In this document: one piece after another, positions 47,772-58,780 of the stretch
Position numbering within the stretch: the first letter of the stretch is position 1
How the letters are laid out: each line of letters begins with the position of its first letter
Origin: Talpa occidentalis
Taxonomy: Eukaryota; Chordata; Mammalia; Eulipotyphla; Talpidae
DNA: 64,000 bases
Reading direction: 5' to 3'
Assembly (NCBI RefSeq): GCF_014898055.3
Contig: NW_023601433.1
Location: 23,239,641 to 23,303,640 of the forward strand
Made by a program: the position numbers and the translations under genes
Notes under the pieces: model-generated
Database searches by the model: none
What the model was told of the DNA's origin: nothing
The model's input: the letters and a program-made list of their open reading frames with translations, nothing else

Positions 47772-47924
47772 CTGATCAGTCCATCGCACAGGGGAAGAGG
47801 GTCTTATTTCTTCAGACTGAGCATAAGTCTGAGTAAGAGCCTCCCTTATCTCTCATCTCCAACTTATGGTAATGTACCTGAATGGGTTTTGCCTGAAGGG
47901 CCTGAATCTGTTGTCTTATAAAGG

Positions 47925-48262
47925 TGATTATTTTGTTAAAAATGCAAGGACCCACAACAACCAATATCAAAAGGGTTAATAGGGGACCCATGAGGGGAAG
48001 ATGGTAGGGTAAGAGTCCATTGAGACCAGTCCAGAGTGGATTTTCAGCTAGTTCCTGGCGTCTTCTTTCCAGGTCATCTTGTAACTGTCGGATTTTATTG
48101 CGGACGATTCCTGATTTGTTGGCGTAGAAACAGCATTTCTCCGTATAGGGCTTCAGTCAAGGACATTAGTTTGCCTGTGTCTCCGAAGCCGGCGAAGGCC
48201 GAGGAGAAAAGTAACACCTCAGTACAGAGGATGAGCCAGGAAGCGGTCACCATGCTGTAACA
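47925..48262 (-). pseudogene. env: ERV-B env TM remnant, left arm (gammaretroviral type)
   Basis: Same as the right-arm remnant at 62,899-63,225, including [20 protein letters not shown] and the membrane-spanning region. In this arm the first Cys codon of the Cys-X-CC motif is TGA, a stop. SU is absent. Confidence 0.85.
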
Positions 48263-48289
48263 AATCAAAAGTAAAAGATACCTCAGGGA

Positions 48290-49110
48290 GGTTGAGTGTC
48301 CCTGGGTTGGTGCTTATGATCAATTTGTCTGATAAGCCGTTCAGGCAACCATCGGGCTGCATCATGAGTCTGTGAGAAGACACATACAGATCCCCTTCCC
48401 CAGATCAGAACTGGGTCAGGGCCGTACCAAGCATTGTCCAAAGGGTCCTTCCATTTTACCATTGCTAATTGATTTGCGTTTCCGTATGCCAGAAACGATC
48501 GGCCGCACTTTTCGCCTGAGCGTCAAGCCTTAAGAAATTGAGGATGAACAGAGCATGGTTTAGCGTGTTGCGGGGGTTACCTTTAGAGGGGTACCAGGAA
48601 CCATGTAAAATCTTTTGGATGGTGGTTTTTAATGAAAGATGGGCACGCTCAACTATGCCTTGTCCTTGAGGATTATAAGGGATGCCCGTGGTGTGGTGAA
48701 TGGACAGGGTAGAGCAAAAATTTTTGAAGACCTTTGCAGTGTAGCATGGGCCATTATCAGTTTTAATACATTTTGTGATCCCCAAGATGGAGAAACAGTG
48801 GAGCAGGTGTGCAATAACATGTCTAGAGGTTTCACCAGTTTGAAGGGTGGCAAGGAGAAACCCACTAAAGGTATCCACAGTAACGTGAATATACTTAAAA
48901 TTACCAAATTGAGAATTATGGGTTACATCCATTTGCCAGAGGGCGTTGGGGACGAGGCCCTGGGATTAACACCAAGATGGGGCACAGGAAGGCCTGTCGC
49001 GCAGGTGGAGCAGGCTTTTACAATTTGTCTGGCTTGGTCACGAGTAATCTTAAACAAAAGCCGTAATGAGCGAGAGTTGAGATGGTGAAGGTCATGAGCA
49101 GCCTGTGAGC
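48290..49110 (-). pseudogene. ERV-B integrase, left arm (catalytic core frame intact)
   Basis: The zinc-binding domain reads HDLHH and CSTC. A 155-codon open frame at 48,932-48,465 carries the whole catalytic core with all three acidic residues (WMDVTH, IKTDNGP, GIVERAH). The C-terminal domain ([21 protein letters not shown]) lies one frame away after a stop. Compared with the right arm, this core lacks the frameshift after TDNG. Integrase would insert viral DNA, but N-terminal pol is deleted, so this is a remnant. Confidence 0.88.
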
Positions 49111-50276
49111 ATTTCAAAAGTCCATGGGTTTCCAGCCTGTTTATTTTCTCGGGCCAGGTCCCTACAGAGATCCTGAAATTTAGTTCTCCAAAGTAAATGA
49201 TCTCCGCCATCAAGGACAGCCTTTACTAAAGTTTGCCAATCTAAGGGAGTGAGCCACCCTTCTGAGACAGAATCAAGAATTGTGAGAGTGAAAGGGGCAC
49301 TAGCACCATACTGGGTAACGGCGGTTTTTAATTCTTTTAAATGTTGGAAATTATGTGGCTGGTGACAACGGCGAGGTGGCCTTGAACATCTGGAGCTTCG
49401 ATAACAGGAAAGACATAAGCCGCGGAAAAGGGTTTTTTGGGAGGCGGAAAGCAGACAAAGCGGCGGGAGCCTTGGGGGGAGGAGATAAAATGACCTCGGC
49501 GCTAACCCCGCCCCATAATGGCGGCTTTAAGGTGAGGTTGGCTTCAAGCCCGCTCCTTAACGGGCGGCTTTGAAGTGGCCTCGGCGTCACCCCTCCCCCA
49601 TAATGGCGGAGCGGGATCTGAGTTGGATGAAGAAGTTAATTGGATCTGTTGAAGCTGAAGGGAAAGTTTATGACAACGAGCCTGTAGGCGGATGCGCTCC
49701 TCAAGGTGGGCGATTTTGGTTTTTATGGTCGAGATTAGGGTCAGCAAGTTGTGAGGGCGCAGAGGCAACAGCGGCCGTGTAATAAGGAGGGGAGTGGGGA
49801 TCGAAACGTGCAGCCTCCTCCTCGAGGTTGCTCCAATCTGCTTCGCCCGCCTCAGGATCCTCCCTTTTTGCGAGGGTGGGGGGAGGTTGCGACACAACTT
49901 TGATTTCCCTTTTGGAGTTAAGCAGTGGAAAAGCTCCGTCCTCTACTTCAGACGAGCAAGGAGGGTTTGTAGCTACAGAAGTAAACTTGCTCAAAGAAGG
50001 ATAAATTCTGTTTTTCTTTTCTATTTTGGGCCGGTCGGGAGAGGCCCTTTCATTTTCCCTAAGGGTTCTTTTTGTTCTTCTTTGGATAGATTGTCCTCCA
50101 CATCACTGTGAAATGGAATTAAGTCCTCACAGTGATCTTTGGGGGATGGGGCCCCTGCAGGGCTGGGGGAAGCACTTCTAAGCAGTTGTTCTGTTTGGCA
50201 AATGGTATCTTTAATATCAGGGTAGGCTTCCTTTTTTGAAATTAAATCATTAATTAGATTCCAGTATGAGAATGTC
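49111..50276 (-). pseudogene. gag: ERV-B gag linker and partial capsid, left arm
   Basis: Downstream of element C the frames read a Pro/Ser/Glu-rich linker with a coiled-coil-like stretch (KTKIAHLEERIRLQARCH). The capsid N-terminal part follows ([33 protein letters not shown]). The capsid stops abruptly at the deletion joined to integrase. Frames are interrupted. Confidence 0.82.
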
Positions 50277-50280
50277 GTCA

Positions 50281-50831
50281 TGTTATAGGACGGGGAGAGG
50301 GGCAGCCCAAAACCCCACAACCCTGCCTATTCTAAATGGGTTCTGCCATCCGCCGCATCAACACAAAACATAGGAGACTTTAATGGGAAGGAACTTTAAT
50401 AAAAACTAGGAAACAATACAGGTAAGGCAAAGAATCTAGTTTCTAAATGAAGCACCCAAAGTTACCCATCCCCTCGTGGGTAAAACTCCATCCATATGGG
50501 ATCGGCCCAGAGCAAGGCCCCAAAGCCTGCCACAAGTCTAAAGCATCTTCCAGTGGGGACCCACAGAAAAGAGTCAGAAACAACCAAACAAGCCCGGAAG
50601 GAAAAAAGCAAAATCAACATCAAGATAAAAGCTGCCATTGTCACCTCCCCACGGGTCTCACCCACATCTGTGTCACCCAGTCCACGACCAAAAGACAAGC
50701 GCAGCTTCTTCACGTGTCTCTAGGCTCCATCCTGCCTCCTTCCTCAGTCTCTTCTGCAGCTTCTCCTCTTCCTGCTCAGCTCCACCCTTCCTTGGGTGGG
50801 GCAGGGAACCTGGAACCTCCCCCTTTCCTGG
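50281..50831 (-). repeat. Element C inverted LTR, left arm (U3 end truncated)
   Basis: It matches the complete LTR at 51,803-52,368 in reverse complement, with about 3-4% differences, but starts at CCAGGAAAGG instead of TGTAACAG. Confidence 0.9.
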
Positions 50832-51802
50832 AAATACACCTGACATTTACTAAGGTTTCTTTGACATAATACTGGTAATTTTTTTATGCATTCTGTCCTG
50901 AATCCACAAAGTTTTTGTTTTGTTTTGTTTTGTTTTGTTTTGTTTTGTTTTGTTTTGTTTTGAGTAACCAGGATCTGCAGCAAGGTTGCAATTTTTTTCC
51001 AGCAAAGCTAACTTGTCACATTTTCTCTCCCCTTGATACCAACACGACATACAAATAGTGGTAGTAATTTTTGGCTACTTATCTTAGAGTCTGTTTTGCA
51101 TAACTTCCATAGGGATTTGGTCTGTTTTAACAAAAAATTGGACGTGAGTTTGATTGTGTGGCTTTGTGTGGAGTTCTTCCAAAAAGTTGAAAAAGAGCTG
51201 AACCAAGAAGAGGAGAACCTGTTTGCCTTGTTTGTAGGGTTCCAGAGACCTCCAAAGAAGGTGAGGAAGCTTGCCTCCATTGGCAGGACTGGACAACCCT
51301 GGCCAACGAAAATGCCCTGGCACCCTTGAAAAGAGGAAAGCCCAGGTGGAGTCTGATGAGACCAACTTTGTACCTGAAGCATACATCGACCGAATGCCAA
51401 TGGTTCGCTCTGATCCTATATGGAGTATTTCAGCAAAGCCAGCTAAAAATTGCTGTTAGTTATTTTCTGCCCTGTGATTTTATGCAAAAATAGGAAAAAT
51501 GGTTTAAAAGTAAATTTAATTTGCAAACTTTTGCTATGCTGTTAAAGTTTGGGATCAAGGTTGAAAAAATTCGTTTTTGCATAAGTTGAATCAATTTTAA
51601 TTTTTTTTTTCTTTTGGCTTGGATAATGGACTATTTTCAAGTAATGAAAAACTGTCATACTGGACATTCATGGACAATGCTGCTGACTAATTGTTGCTTC
51701 TCTTACACACATTGTAACCCTGAAAAAAGACTCTCTCCTAAGATTACACCATGAGATCTGTGCCACCATAGATATGGTGGAATAAAAATTAAAAGGGGGG
51801 AT
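50832..51802 (+). other. Element C internal region, left arm
   Basis: It ends with a polypurine tract (AAAAGGGGGGATT, 51,790-51,802) directly before the complete LTR, so it is the 3' internal end of a retroelement. Short frames such as 51,033-51,329 (Lys/Glu-rich, EFFQKVEKELNQEEENLFAL) match nothing I recognise. No RT, gag or env motif is visible. Confidence 0.6.
50911..50962 (+). repeat. (TTTTG)n microsatellite in element C
   Basis: About ten TTTTG units here. The mirror copy at 60,190-60,240 is shorter and interrupted by A runs, one of the clearest arm differences. Confidence 0.95.
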
Positions 51803-52368
51803 TGTAACAGGGTGGTCCCCAGGAAAGGGGGAGGTTCCAGGTTCCCTGCCCCACCCAAGGAAGGGTGGAGCTGAGCAGGAAGAGGAGAAGCTGCAGAAGA
51901 GACTGAGGAAGGAGGCAGGATGGAGCCTAGAGACACGTGAAGAAGCTGCGCTTGTCTTTTGGTCATAGACTGGGTGACACAGATGTGGGTGAGACCCATG
52001 GGGAGGTGACAATGGCAGCTTTTATCTTGATGTTGATTTTGCTCTTTTCCTTCTGGTCTTGTCCGGTTGTTTGTGACCCTTTTCTGTGGGTCCCCACTGG
52101 AAGATGCTTTAGACTTGTGGCAGGCCTTGGGGCCTTGCTCTGGGCCAATCCCATTTGGATGGACTTTTACCCACGAGGGGATGGGTAACTTTGGGTGCTT
52201 CATTTAGAAACTAGATTCTTTGCCTTACCTGTATTGTTTCCTAGTTTTATTAAAGTTCCTTTTCATTAAAGTCTCCTATGTTTTGTGTTGATGCGGCGGA
52301 TGGCAGAACCCATTTAGAATAGGCAGGTTTGCGGGGTTTTGGGCTGCCCCTCTCCCCGTCCTATAACA
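51803..52368 (+). repeat. Element C complete LTR, left arm
   Basis: 566 bp, TGTAACAG...CTATAACA, directly preceded by a polypurine tract. Confidence 0.9.
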
Positions 52369-52372
52369 GTCA

Positions 52373-52601
52373 CTGGATTTTTTTCGGGGCCAAAGGCTTC
52401 ATAGAAGTCATTTAAAGCATTTCCTACCCGTTTCCACCTTTTTTGATTTAGTGTGCCCTCTTGAGGGAACCAAGGACACAGGTCTTGAACAAAATCAAAA
52501 AAGTGGAGTAGATCCTTTTTTGTGACCCTGACTCCTCGCGTCCTGAGTGCCTCCTTTAATTGCTTCACATATATCTCATGCTGGCTTATTGCCTGTCCCA
52601 T
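52373..52601 (-). pseudogene. gag: ERV-B gag matrix, left arm
   Basis: The minus strand from ATG at 52,601 reads [20 protein letters not shown] and [20 protein letters not shown], a myristoylatable betaretroviral matrix. The frame ends where element C is inserted. Confidence 0.88.
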
Positions 52602-52732
52602 GATTCAGACGCTGTACCTGAGCTTACCTTATCCACAACGTGGCAGGGTCCCATGTCGGTAAGGCTTCCTCCTGAGCTAGCTAGCTTCTTTTTCGGGCGT
52701 CTTCTCTCTCTGTAGTTCTTCCTAGTACCCGG

Positions 52733-52750
52733 GCCACACGCTGGGAGCCA
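52733..52750 (-). promoter_or_regulatory. ERV-B primer binding site, left arm
   Basis: On the minus strand TGGCTCCCAGCGTGTGGC lies two bases after the 5' LTR and resembles the tRNA-Lys1,2 site with a few changes. Confidence 0.8.
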
Positions 52751-52752
52751 AA

Positions 52753-53091
52753 TGTCTGGACCAGCCGGCATATCAATGCAGTAACCAGGGGAGGAAGCAG
52801 GGGCTTGGTATGGGACAGTGGTATGCGAGGAGTGGAGACAAAGCCAGGATCATCGCCAGTCTCATTTATTCAGGAATGTGTACAAGGTTATATAGGGTTC
52901 AGAGGGGGAGGTCTCTCGTTATCTCGAACAAGGAGAGACCACCAATGCAAACAAGCCACAAGGAGCAAGCAGGGAGAAGGGTTCAGTCATCACAATAGGA
53001 AACTTGAAACCTTCACTGGAGCTAACATTCAGTACCTGCTTCAGGCAAGAACCAGATGTTCAGGTCTGGGCCCCAGGTCTGGGCCCCCACA
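52753..53091 (-). repeat. ERV-B 5' LTR, left arm
   Basis: 339 bp. It ends next to the GCTTTC duplication at 53,092-53,097. Confidence 0.93.
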
Positions 53092-53097
53092 GCTTTC

Positions 53098-55334
53098 AAC
53101 CAGCTTGCTCTTGTTTTCTCCCAGATCATGAAAGTATTAGAAAGCGATGACTCACAAAACCAAGAAGAATCTTCTCATTAGCTGATGTGAGACTATATGA
53201 CTATATATTACCCTTTAAATCTTACCTACAGAAGGAGATCACTTGAATTCTAATATTGATTCATAATTTTAGGTAATTTTTACGTTGAACAATGAATTGA
53301 TGTTCAAATTGACATCAAGGACATTTATTTTTCCTTTCATTTAGTGACATTTTTACCCTCTTGAGCTATGCTGCATTTTGGTAAACTCATAGTGACATCT
53401 GAAATACGTCTCCCCATTTTCTCCTACAAGCAGATGATGCCAGAACAGAATAATTCTATTTTTTTTTCTAGCTGAAGCTATTATGGCAGAAGTGAATGTG
53501 TCATCTCTACTCACTCAGAGTTTTGCTGTCTTTGAAGTTTTAAATTTTTTAAAATACAATAGGGAAGGGAATAACAATACAACTATGAATTGCATTTGTA
53601 GAAGGTAGAATGCATTGAATATACTACAGCTTACATACACATAATGTATATATTGCTAATTCAGGACCTACACACTGTCACAGTGCTATCTTTGTAGTTT
53701 TCTCCTCCACAGTTATAAGACTGAATATAATTTTGTAGTCTTAAAAAAAACACTACCATTAAATGGCACTGAGAGCTAGTGTTGAAACTTTTAACTCCTC
53801 AGAAAATGAACAAAAATAGAACTAAAATGACCTCCCTACATTCACACACAAGTCCGCATCAAAACGGCTTCCTTTAACTGGAACAAGTGTGGTTCCACAT
53901 TCTTAGAAAGAAAAAATGATCCGTATTTTCTGTGTGGAAGCAAAAACACTGAGTGTTCAAGAAAGAGGAAGTTACAGGAACTGAAAGATCCTTTCAAGGA
54001 AGAATGAATAGCTAAGAGAGTTAATGAATGGAATGAATAAATAAATGCATTCAGGTCATGACACTATTAATTTGGAACAAACTGTCTTCAAATGTTCAAA
54101 AATATTATCCCAAAGAAAAGCAGACTAAATCATAGTAATATGGCTTAAATTAGAGTAATGCGGTAAAAACTAAGTAGGACTGATATTATTATTTTATTTG
54201 AAGACCAATTTTGAACAATCCTTCTGGGATAATTGATGATGGTGTGAAAATGATTTTTGGGAAATGAATGATTTTGCTAAAGATTTCTATAGATCTGGTC
54301 TTTTAGGGGTGGGAGAACACCAGCCATTTATGGCTGCTTTGCTCTGGTGAAAGATTTCCACTCCTTTCTTGCCATCTGCAAACCTGCTGCAGCTTGGAGT
54401 ACCCAGTTCTCTTTTATACTCCTGCAGCTGAGACGGGAGACTCAAATCACAAGAACTGGGAAGAAGGGACCATCAGGTAAACTTTATGTTTGTGTATATG
54501 TGTATGATCGTCCACAGAACTCTAGATTAAGAACTGGAAGCTCCGAATCTCAGACGCTCAATAGCTACATGGTTTAGAACCAGCTGTTCTGTTCATCATA
54601 ATTCCGTTTTTCCCATCTGTGAGTTATGTTGCTGACATCATTGGGTTATAACAGGGATCAAATGTGTTGTGGAAATGCAAAGTGTATTATAGATTCATTA
54701 TTACTAACTCGAAAGTAATTCTCTGCTGCTTTCTCCACCCCACTTTCCCAGCATTTTTGCCTCTAAACCAACTCTGCCCTTGCTGATAGATTGGCAGAGG
54801 CAGTGCCCTGCACTGTGTGAGATGAAGAATCTCAAGAGAGTGGTACCAAGAGGTCAGTTGCCCCAGGTTACCAGCTACACCCCCCACTAAGATTCATAGC
54901 CTGGAAGAATATTTCAGATAATTACTGTGCAATTACAGAAATGTTTCTGAACAATTATTTATTCTAGTTCTGAGTTCTCTCATTCTCATCTCTAAAATTA
55001 AGACATAGGATTGGTACGAAGAAGGTCTTACCCTGAAAGTCACTGTTTCTGTACTAGAAAGAGTTCCATCCACTTTATTAAGTTATGGGTTGGGTATGAT
55101 GGGGCTTGGTTTACTGAGTTTTGCATGAGATGGGTTTTCAAAATGACAGCATGTTACAAAATACACATATTTTGTTATGTATAAAGTACATATTTTAGTG
55201 GGTGTGGAAAGGTATGTCTACTGACTTACATGAAGCAGAGCAGAAACTTGGTATTGATATTATAGGTGCATGATTTATAGGTCTGAACACATAATCAAAA
55301 GGGCACTTTATTTTATTTTATTTATTTTAATTTT
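53098..55334. other. Left-arm unique flank, nothing recognised
   Basis: About 2.2 kb of AT-rich DNA, mirrored at 55,831-58,051. It may include an old MIR-like patch near 54,590-54,700 (CCGTTTTTCCCATCTGTGAG). No gene is supported. Confidence 0.5.
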
Positions 55335-55565
55335 TTAGATTTATTTATTTATTTATACAAGCACTGGGTACAGTCAGAAGTGAGGGAGGGTGAGAGAATT
55401 CACCACCAGAGCCAGAGCAGAGCAGGCAGAAAGACTGAAGTACACTGCTGAGGGGAGCAGCGGGCGGCAGGAGAGGTCTGCACGCCATGTGGGATGCTCC
55501 TCTGGTGACTGGGGAGCAGCTGGGGATCGAAACCGGCGCTGCAGAGGCCGCGGGCAGCTTTGCAA
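55335..55565 (-). mobile_element. tRNA-derived SINE, minus strand, cut by the gap
   Basis: AGATTTATTTATTTATTTAT through GGCCGCGGGCAGCTTTGCAA, then N. It faces a plus-strand SINE across the gap. Confidence 0.9.
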
Positions 55566-55665
55566 NNNNNNNNNNNNNNNNNNNNNNNNNNNNNNNNNNN
55601 NNNNNNNNNNNNNNNNNNNNNNNNNNNNNNNNNNNNNNNNNNNNNNNNNNNNNNNNNNNNNNNNN
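55566..55665. other. Assembly gap (100 N) at the palindrome centre
   Basis: Exactly 100 N, a placeholder of unknown true size, located at the symmetry centre and inside SINE sequence. Confidence 0.99.
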
Positions 55666-55830
55666 GCGTGCAGACCTCTCCTGCCGCCCGCTGCTCCCCT
55701 CAGCAGTGTACTTCGGTCTTTCTGCTGCTGCTCTGCTCTGGCTCTGGTGAATTCTCTCACCCTCCCACTTCTGACTGTACCCAGTGCTTGTATAAATAAA
55801 TAAATAAATCTAAAAAAATTAAAATAAATA
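55666..55830 (+). mobile_element. tRNA-derived SINE, plus strand, cut by the gap
   Basis: Starts mid-element (CGTGCAGACCTCTCCTGCCG) and ends with a TTGTATAAATAAATAAATAA tail. Mirror of the left-arm SINE. Confidence 0.9.
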
Positions 55831-58051
55831 AAATAAAATAAAGTGCCCTTTTGATTATGTGTTCAGACCTATAAATCATGCACCTATAATATCAATACCA
55901 AGTTTCTGCTCTGCCTCATATGTAAGTCAGTAGACATACCTTTCCACACCCACTAAAATATGTACTTTATACATAACAAAATATGTGTATTTTGTAACAT
56001 GCTGTCATTTTGAAAACCCATCTCATGCAAAACTCAGTAAACCAAGCCCCATCATACCCAACCCATAACTTAATAAAGTGGATGGACTCTTTCTAGTACA
56101 GAAACAGTGACTTTCAGGGTAAGACCTTCTTCGTACCAATCCTCTGTCTTAATTTTAGAGATGAGAATGAGAGAACTCAGAACTAGAATAAATAATTGTT
56201 CAGAAACATTTCTGTAATTTCACAGCAATTATCTGAAATATTCTTCCAGGCTATGAATCTTAGTGGGGGGTGTAGCTGGTAACCTGGGGCAACTGACCTC
56301 TTGGTACCACTCTCTTGAGATTCTTCATCTCACACAGTGCAGGGCACTGCCTCTGCCAATCTATCAGCAAGGGCAGAGTTGGTTTAGAGGCAAAAATGCT
56401 GGGAAAGTGGGGTGGAAAGCAGCAGAGAATTACTTTCGAGTTAGTAATAATGAATCTATAATACACTTTGCATTTCCACAACACATTTGATCCCTGTTAT
56501 AACCCAATGATGTCAGCAACATAACTCACAGATGGGAAAAACGGAATTATGATGAACAGAACAGCTGGTTCTAAACCATGTAGCTATTGAGCGTCTGAGA
56601 TTCGGAGCTTCCAGTTCTTAATCTAGAGTTCTGTGGACGATCGTACACATATACACAAACATAAAGTTTACCTGATGGTCCCTTCTTCCCAGTTCTTGTG
56701 ATTTGAGTCTCCCGTCTCAGCTGCAGGAGTATAAAAGAGAACTGGGTACTCCAAGCTGCAGCAGGTTTGCAGATGGCAAGAAAGGAGTGGAAATCTTTCA
56801 CCAGAGCAAAGCAGCCATAAATGGCTGGTGTTCTCCCACCCCTAAAAGACCAGATCTATAGAAATCTTTAGCAAAATCATTCATTTCCCAAAAATCATTT
56901 CACACCATCATCATCAATTATCCCAGAAGGATTGTTCAAAATTGGTCTTCAAATAAAATAATATCAGTCCTACTTAGTTTTAACCGCATTACTCTAATTT
57001 AAGCCATATTACTATGATTTAGTCTGCTTTTCTTTGGATAATATTTTTGAACATTTGAAGACAGTTTGTTCCAAATTAATAGTGTCATGACCTGAATGCA
57101 TTTATTTATTCATTCCCTTCATTAACTCTCTTAGCTATTCATTCTTCCTTGAAAGGATCTTTCAGTTCCTGTAACTTCCTCTTTCTTGAACACTCAGTGT
57201 TTTTGCTTCCACACAGAAAATACGGATCATTTTATTCTTTCTAAGAATGTGGAACCACACTTGTTCCAGTTAAAGGAAGCCGTTTTGATGCGGACTTGTG
57301 TGTGAATGTAGGGAGGTCATTTTAGTTCTATTTTTGTTCATTTTCTGAGGAGTTAAAAGTTTCAACACTAGCTCTCAGTGCCATTTAATGGTAGGTTTTT
57401 TTTAAGACTACAAAATTATATTCAGTCTTATAACTGTGGAGGAGAAAACTACAAAGATAGCACTGTGACAGTGTGTAGGTCCTGAATTAGCAATATATTC
57501 ATTATGCATATGTAAGCTGTAGTATTCAATGCATTCTATCTCCTTCTACAAATGCAATTCATAGTTGTATTGTTATTCCCTTCCCTATTGTATTTTAAAA
57601 AAATTTAAAACTTCAAAGACAGCAAAACTCTGAGTGAGTAGAGATGACACATTCACTTCTGCCATAATAGCTTCAGCTAGAAAAAAAAAATAGAATTATT
57701 CTGTTCTGGCATCATCTGCTTGTAGGAGAAAATGGGGAGACGTATTTCAGATGTCACTATGAGTTTACCAAAATGCAGCATAGCTCAAGAGGGTAAAAAT
57801 GTCACTAAATGAAAGGAAAAATAAATGTATTTGATGTCAATTTGAACATCAATTCATTGTTCAACGTAAAAATTACCTAAAATTATGAATCAATATTAGA
57901 ATTCAAGTGATCTCCTTCTGTAGGTAAGATTTAAAGGGTAATATATAGTCATATAGTCTCACATAAGCTAATGAGAAGATTCTTCTTGGTTTTGTGAGTC
58001 ATCGCTTTCTAATACTTTCATGATCTGGGAGAAAACAAGAGCAAGCTGGTT
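55831..58051. other. Right-arm unique flank, nothing recognised
   Basis: Mirror of 53,098-55,334. No gene or confident repeat. Confidence 0.5.
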
Positions 58052-58057
58052 GAAAGC
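58052..58057 (+). repeat. ERV-B target-site duplication, right arm, 5' side (GAAAGC)
   Basis: GAAAGC precedes the 5' LTR and recurs at 63,873-63,878: a 6-bp duplication. Confidence 0.93.
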
Positions 58058-58398
58058 TGTGGGGGCCCAGACCTGGGGCCCAGACCTGAACATCTGGTTC
58101 TTGCCTGAAGCAGGTACTGAATGTTAGCTCCAGTGAAGGTTTCAAGTTTCCTATTGTGATGACTGAACCCTTCTCCCTGCTTGCTCCTTGTGGCTTGTTT
58201 GCATTGGTGGTCTCTCCTTGTTCGAGATAACGAGAGACCTCCCCCCCCTGAACCCTATATAAACCTTGTACACATTCCTGAATAAATGAGACTGGCGATG
58301 ATCCTGGCTTTGTCTCCACTCCTCGCATACCACTGTCCCATACCAAGCCCCTGCTTCCTCCCCTGGTTACTGCATTGATATGCCGGCTGGTCTGGACA
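58058..58398 (+). repeat. ERV-B 5' LTR, right arm
   Basis: 341 bp, TGTGGGGG...TCTGGACA. CCCTATATAAACC provides a TATA box, and AATAAA lies at 58,281-58,286. Confidence 0.94.
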
Positions 58399-58400
58399 TT

Positions 58401-58418
58401 TGGCTCCCAGCGTGTGGC
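58401..58418 (+). promoter_or_regulatory. ERV-B primer binding site, right arm
   Basis: TGGCTCCCAGCGTGTGGC, similar to the tRNA-Lys1,2 complement. Confidence 0.8.
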
Positions 58419-58547
58419 CCGGGTACTAGGAAGAACTACAGAGAGAGAAGACGCCCGAAAAAAGCTAGCTAGCTCAGGAGGAAGCCTTACCGACATGGGA
58501 CCCTGCCACGTTGTGGATAAGGTAAGCTCAGGTACAGCGTCTGAATC

Positions 58548-58780
58548 ATGGGACAGGCAATAAGCCAGCATGAGATATATGTGAAGCAATTAAAGGAGGC
58601 ACTCAGGACGCGAGGAGTCAGGGTCACAAAAAAGGATCTACTCCACTTTTTTGATTTTGTTCAAGACCTGTGTCCTTGGTTCCCTCAAGAGGGCACACTA
58701 AATCAAAAAAGGTGGAAACGGGTAGGAAATGCTTTAAATGACTTCTATGAAGCCTTTGGCCCCGAAAAAAATCCAGTCAC
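58548..58780 (+). pseudogene. gag: ERV-B gag matrix, right arm
   Basis: ATG at 58,548 gives [20 protein letters not shown] and the conserved WFPQEG and NQKRWKRVG of betaretroviral matrix. Element C interrupts the frame after EKNPV. On the far side (60,871 on) the same frame continues TFSYWNLIND, so the insertion hit an open gag. Confidence 0.88.

Larger units (their letters stand above)
50281..52368 (+). mobile_element. Element C, left arm: retroelement with inverted LTRs, U5 ends outward
   Basis: The element (2,088 bp) begins TGTTATAGG and ends CCTATAACA. The terminal 550 bp are inverted repeats. Each repeat is an LTR: U3 end TGTAACAG, U5 end CTATAACA, and an ATTAAA polyadenylation-like signal. 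The right LTR (51,803-52,368) is complete and preceded by a polypurine tract. The left one (50,281-50,831) is reversed and lacks about 16 bp of its U3 end. GTCA flanks the element on both sides (50,277-50,280 and 52,369-52,372). Removing the element and one GTCA restores an open ERV-B gag frame. I do not recognise the internal 971 bp. Confidence 0.9.
47281..53091 (-). mobile_element. ERV-B, left-arm copy: deleted class II provirus
   Basis: LTRs at 52,753-53,091 (5') and 47,281-47,620 (3') flank a minus-strand provirus: primer site, matrix, linker, partial capsid, integrase, env TM, CTE-like element, polypurine tract. A deletion joins capsid directly to the integrase zinc-binding domain, removing nucleocapsid, pro, RT and RNase H. 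Element C (50,281-52,368) is nested in gag. Confidence 0.93.
47149..55565 (+). repeat. Left arm of a large palindrome (at least 8.4 kb)
   Basis: The whole stretch recurs in reverse complement at 55,666-64,000. The arms share an L1 fragment, ERV-B with nested element C, a unique 2.2-kb flank and a SINE. By eye, arm identity is about 98-99%, with scattered SNPs and small indels. The symmetry continues to the last base of the window, so the full arm may be longer. Confidence 0.95.

Noticed and set aside
50911..50962. (TTTTG)n as a CRISPR-like or satellite array
   Set aside because: It is a simple pentanucleotide microsatellite with no spacers.
51033..51459. Element C internal frames as an env or known accessory gene
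   Set aside because: I recognise no signal peptide, membrane segment or catalytic motif, and the frames are short and interrupted, so no function is claimed.
50281..52368. Element C as a DNA transposon with long terminal inverted repeats
   Set aside because: The repeat has TG...CA ends, an ATTAAA signal and a polypurine tract directly before its U3 end, which are LTR features. No transposase is visible.
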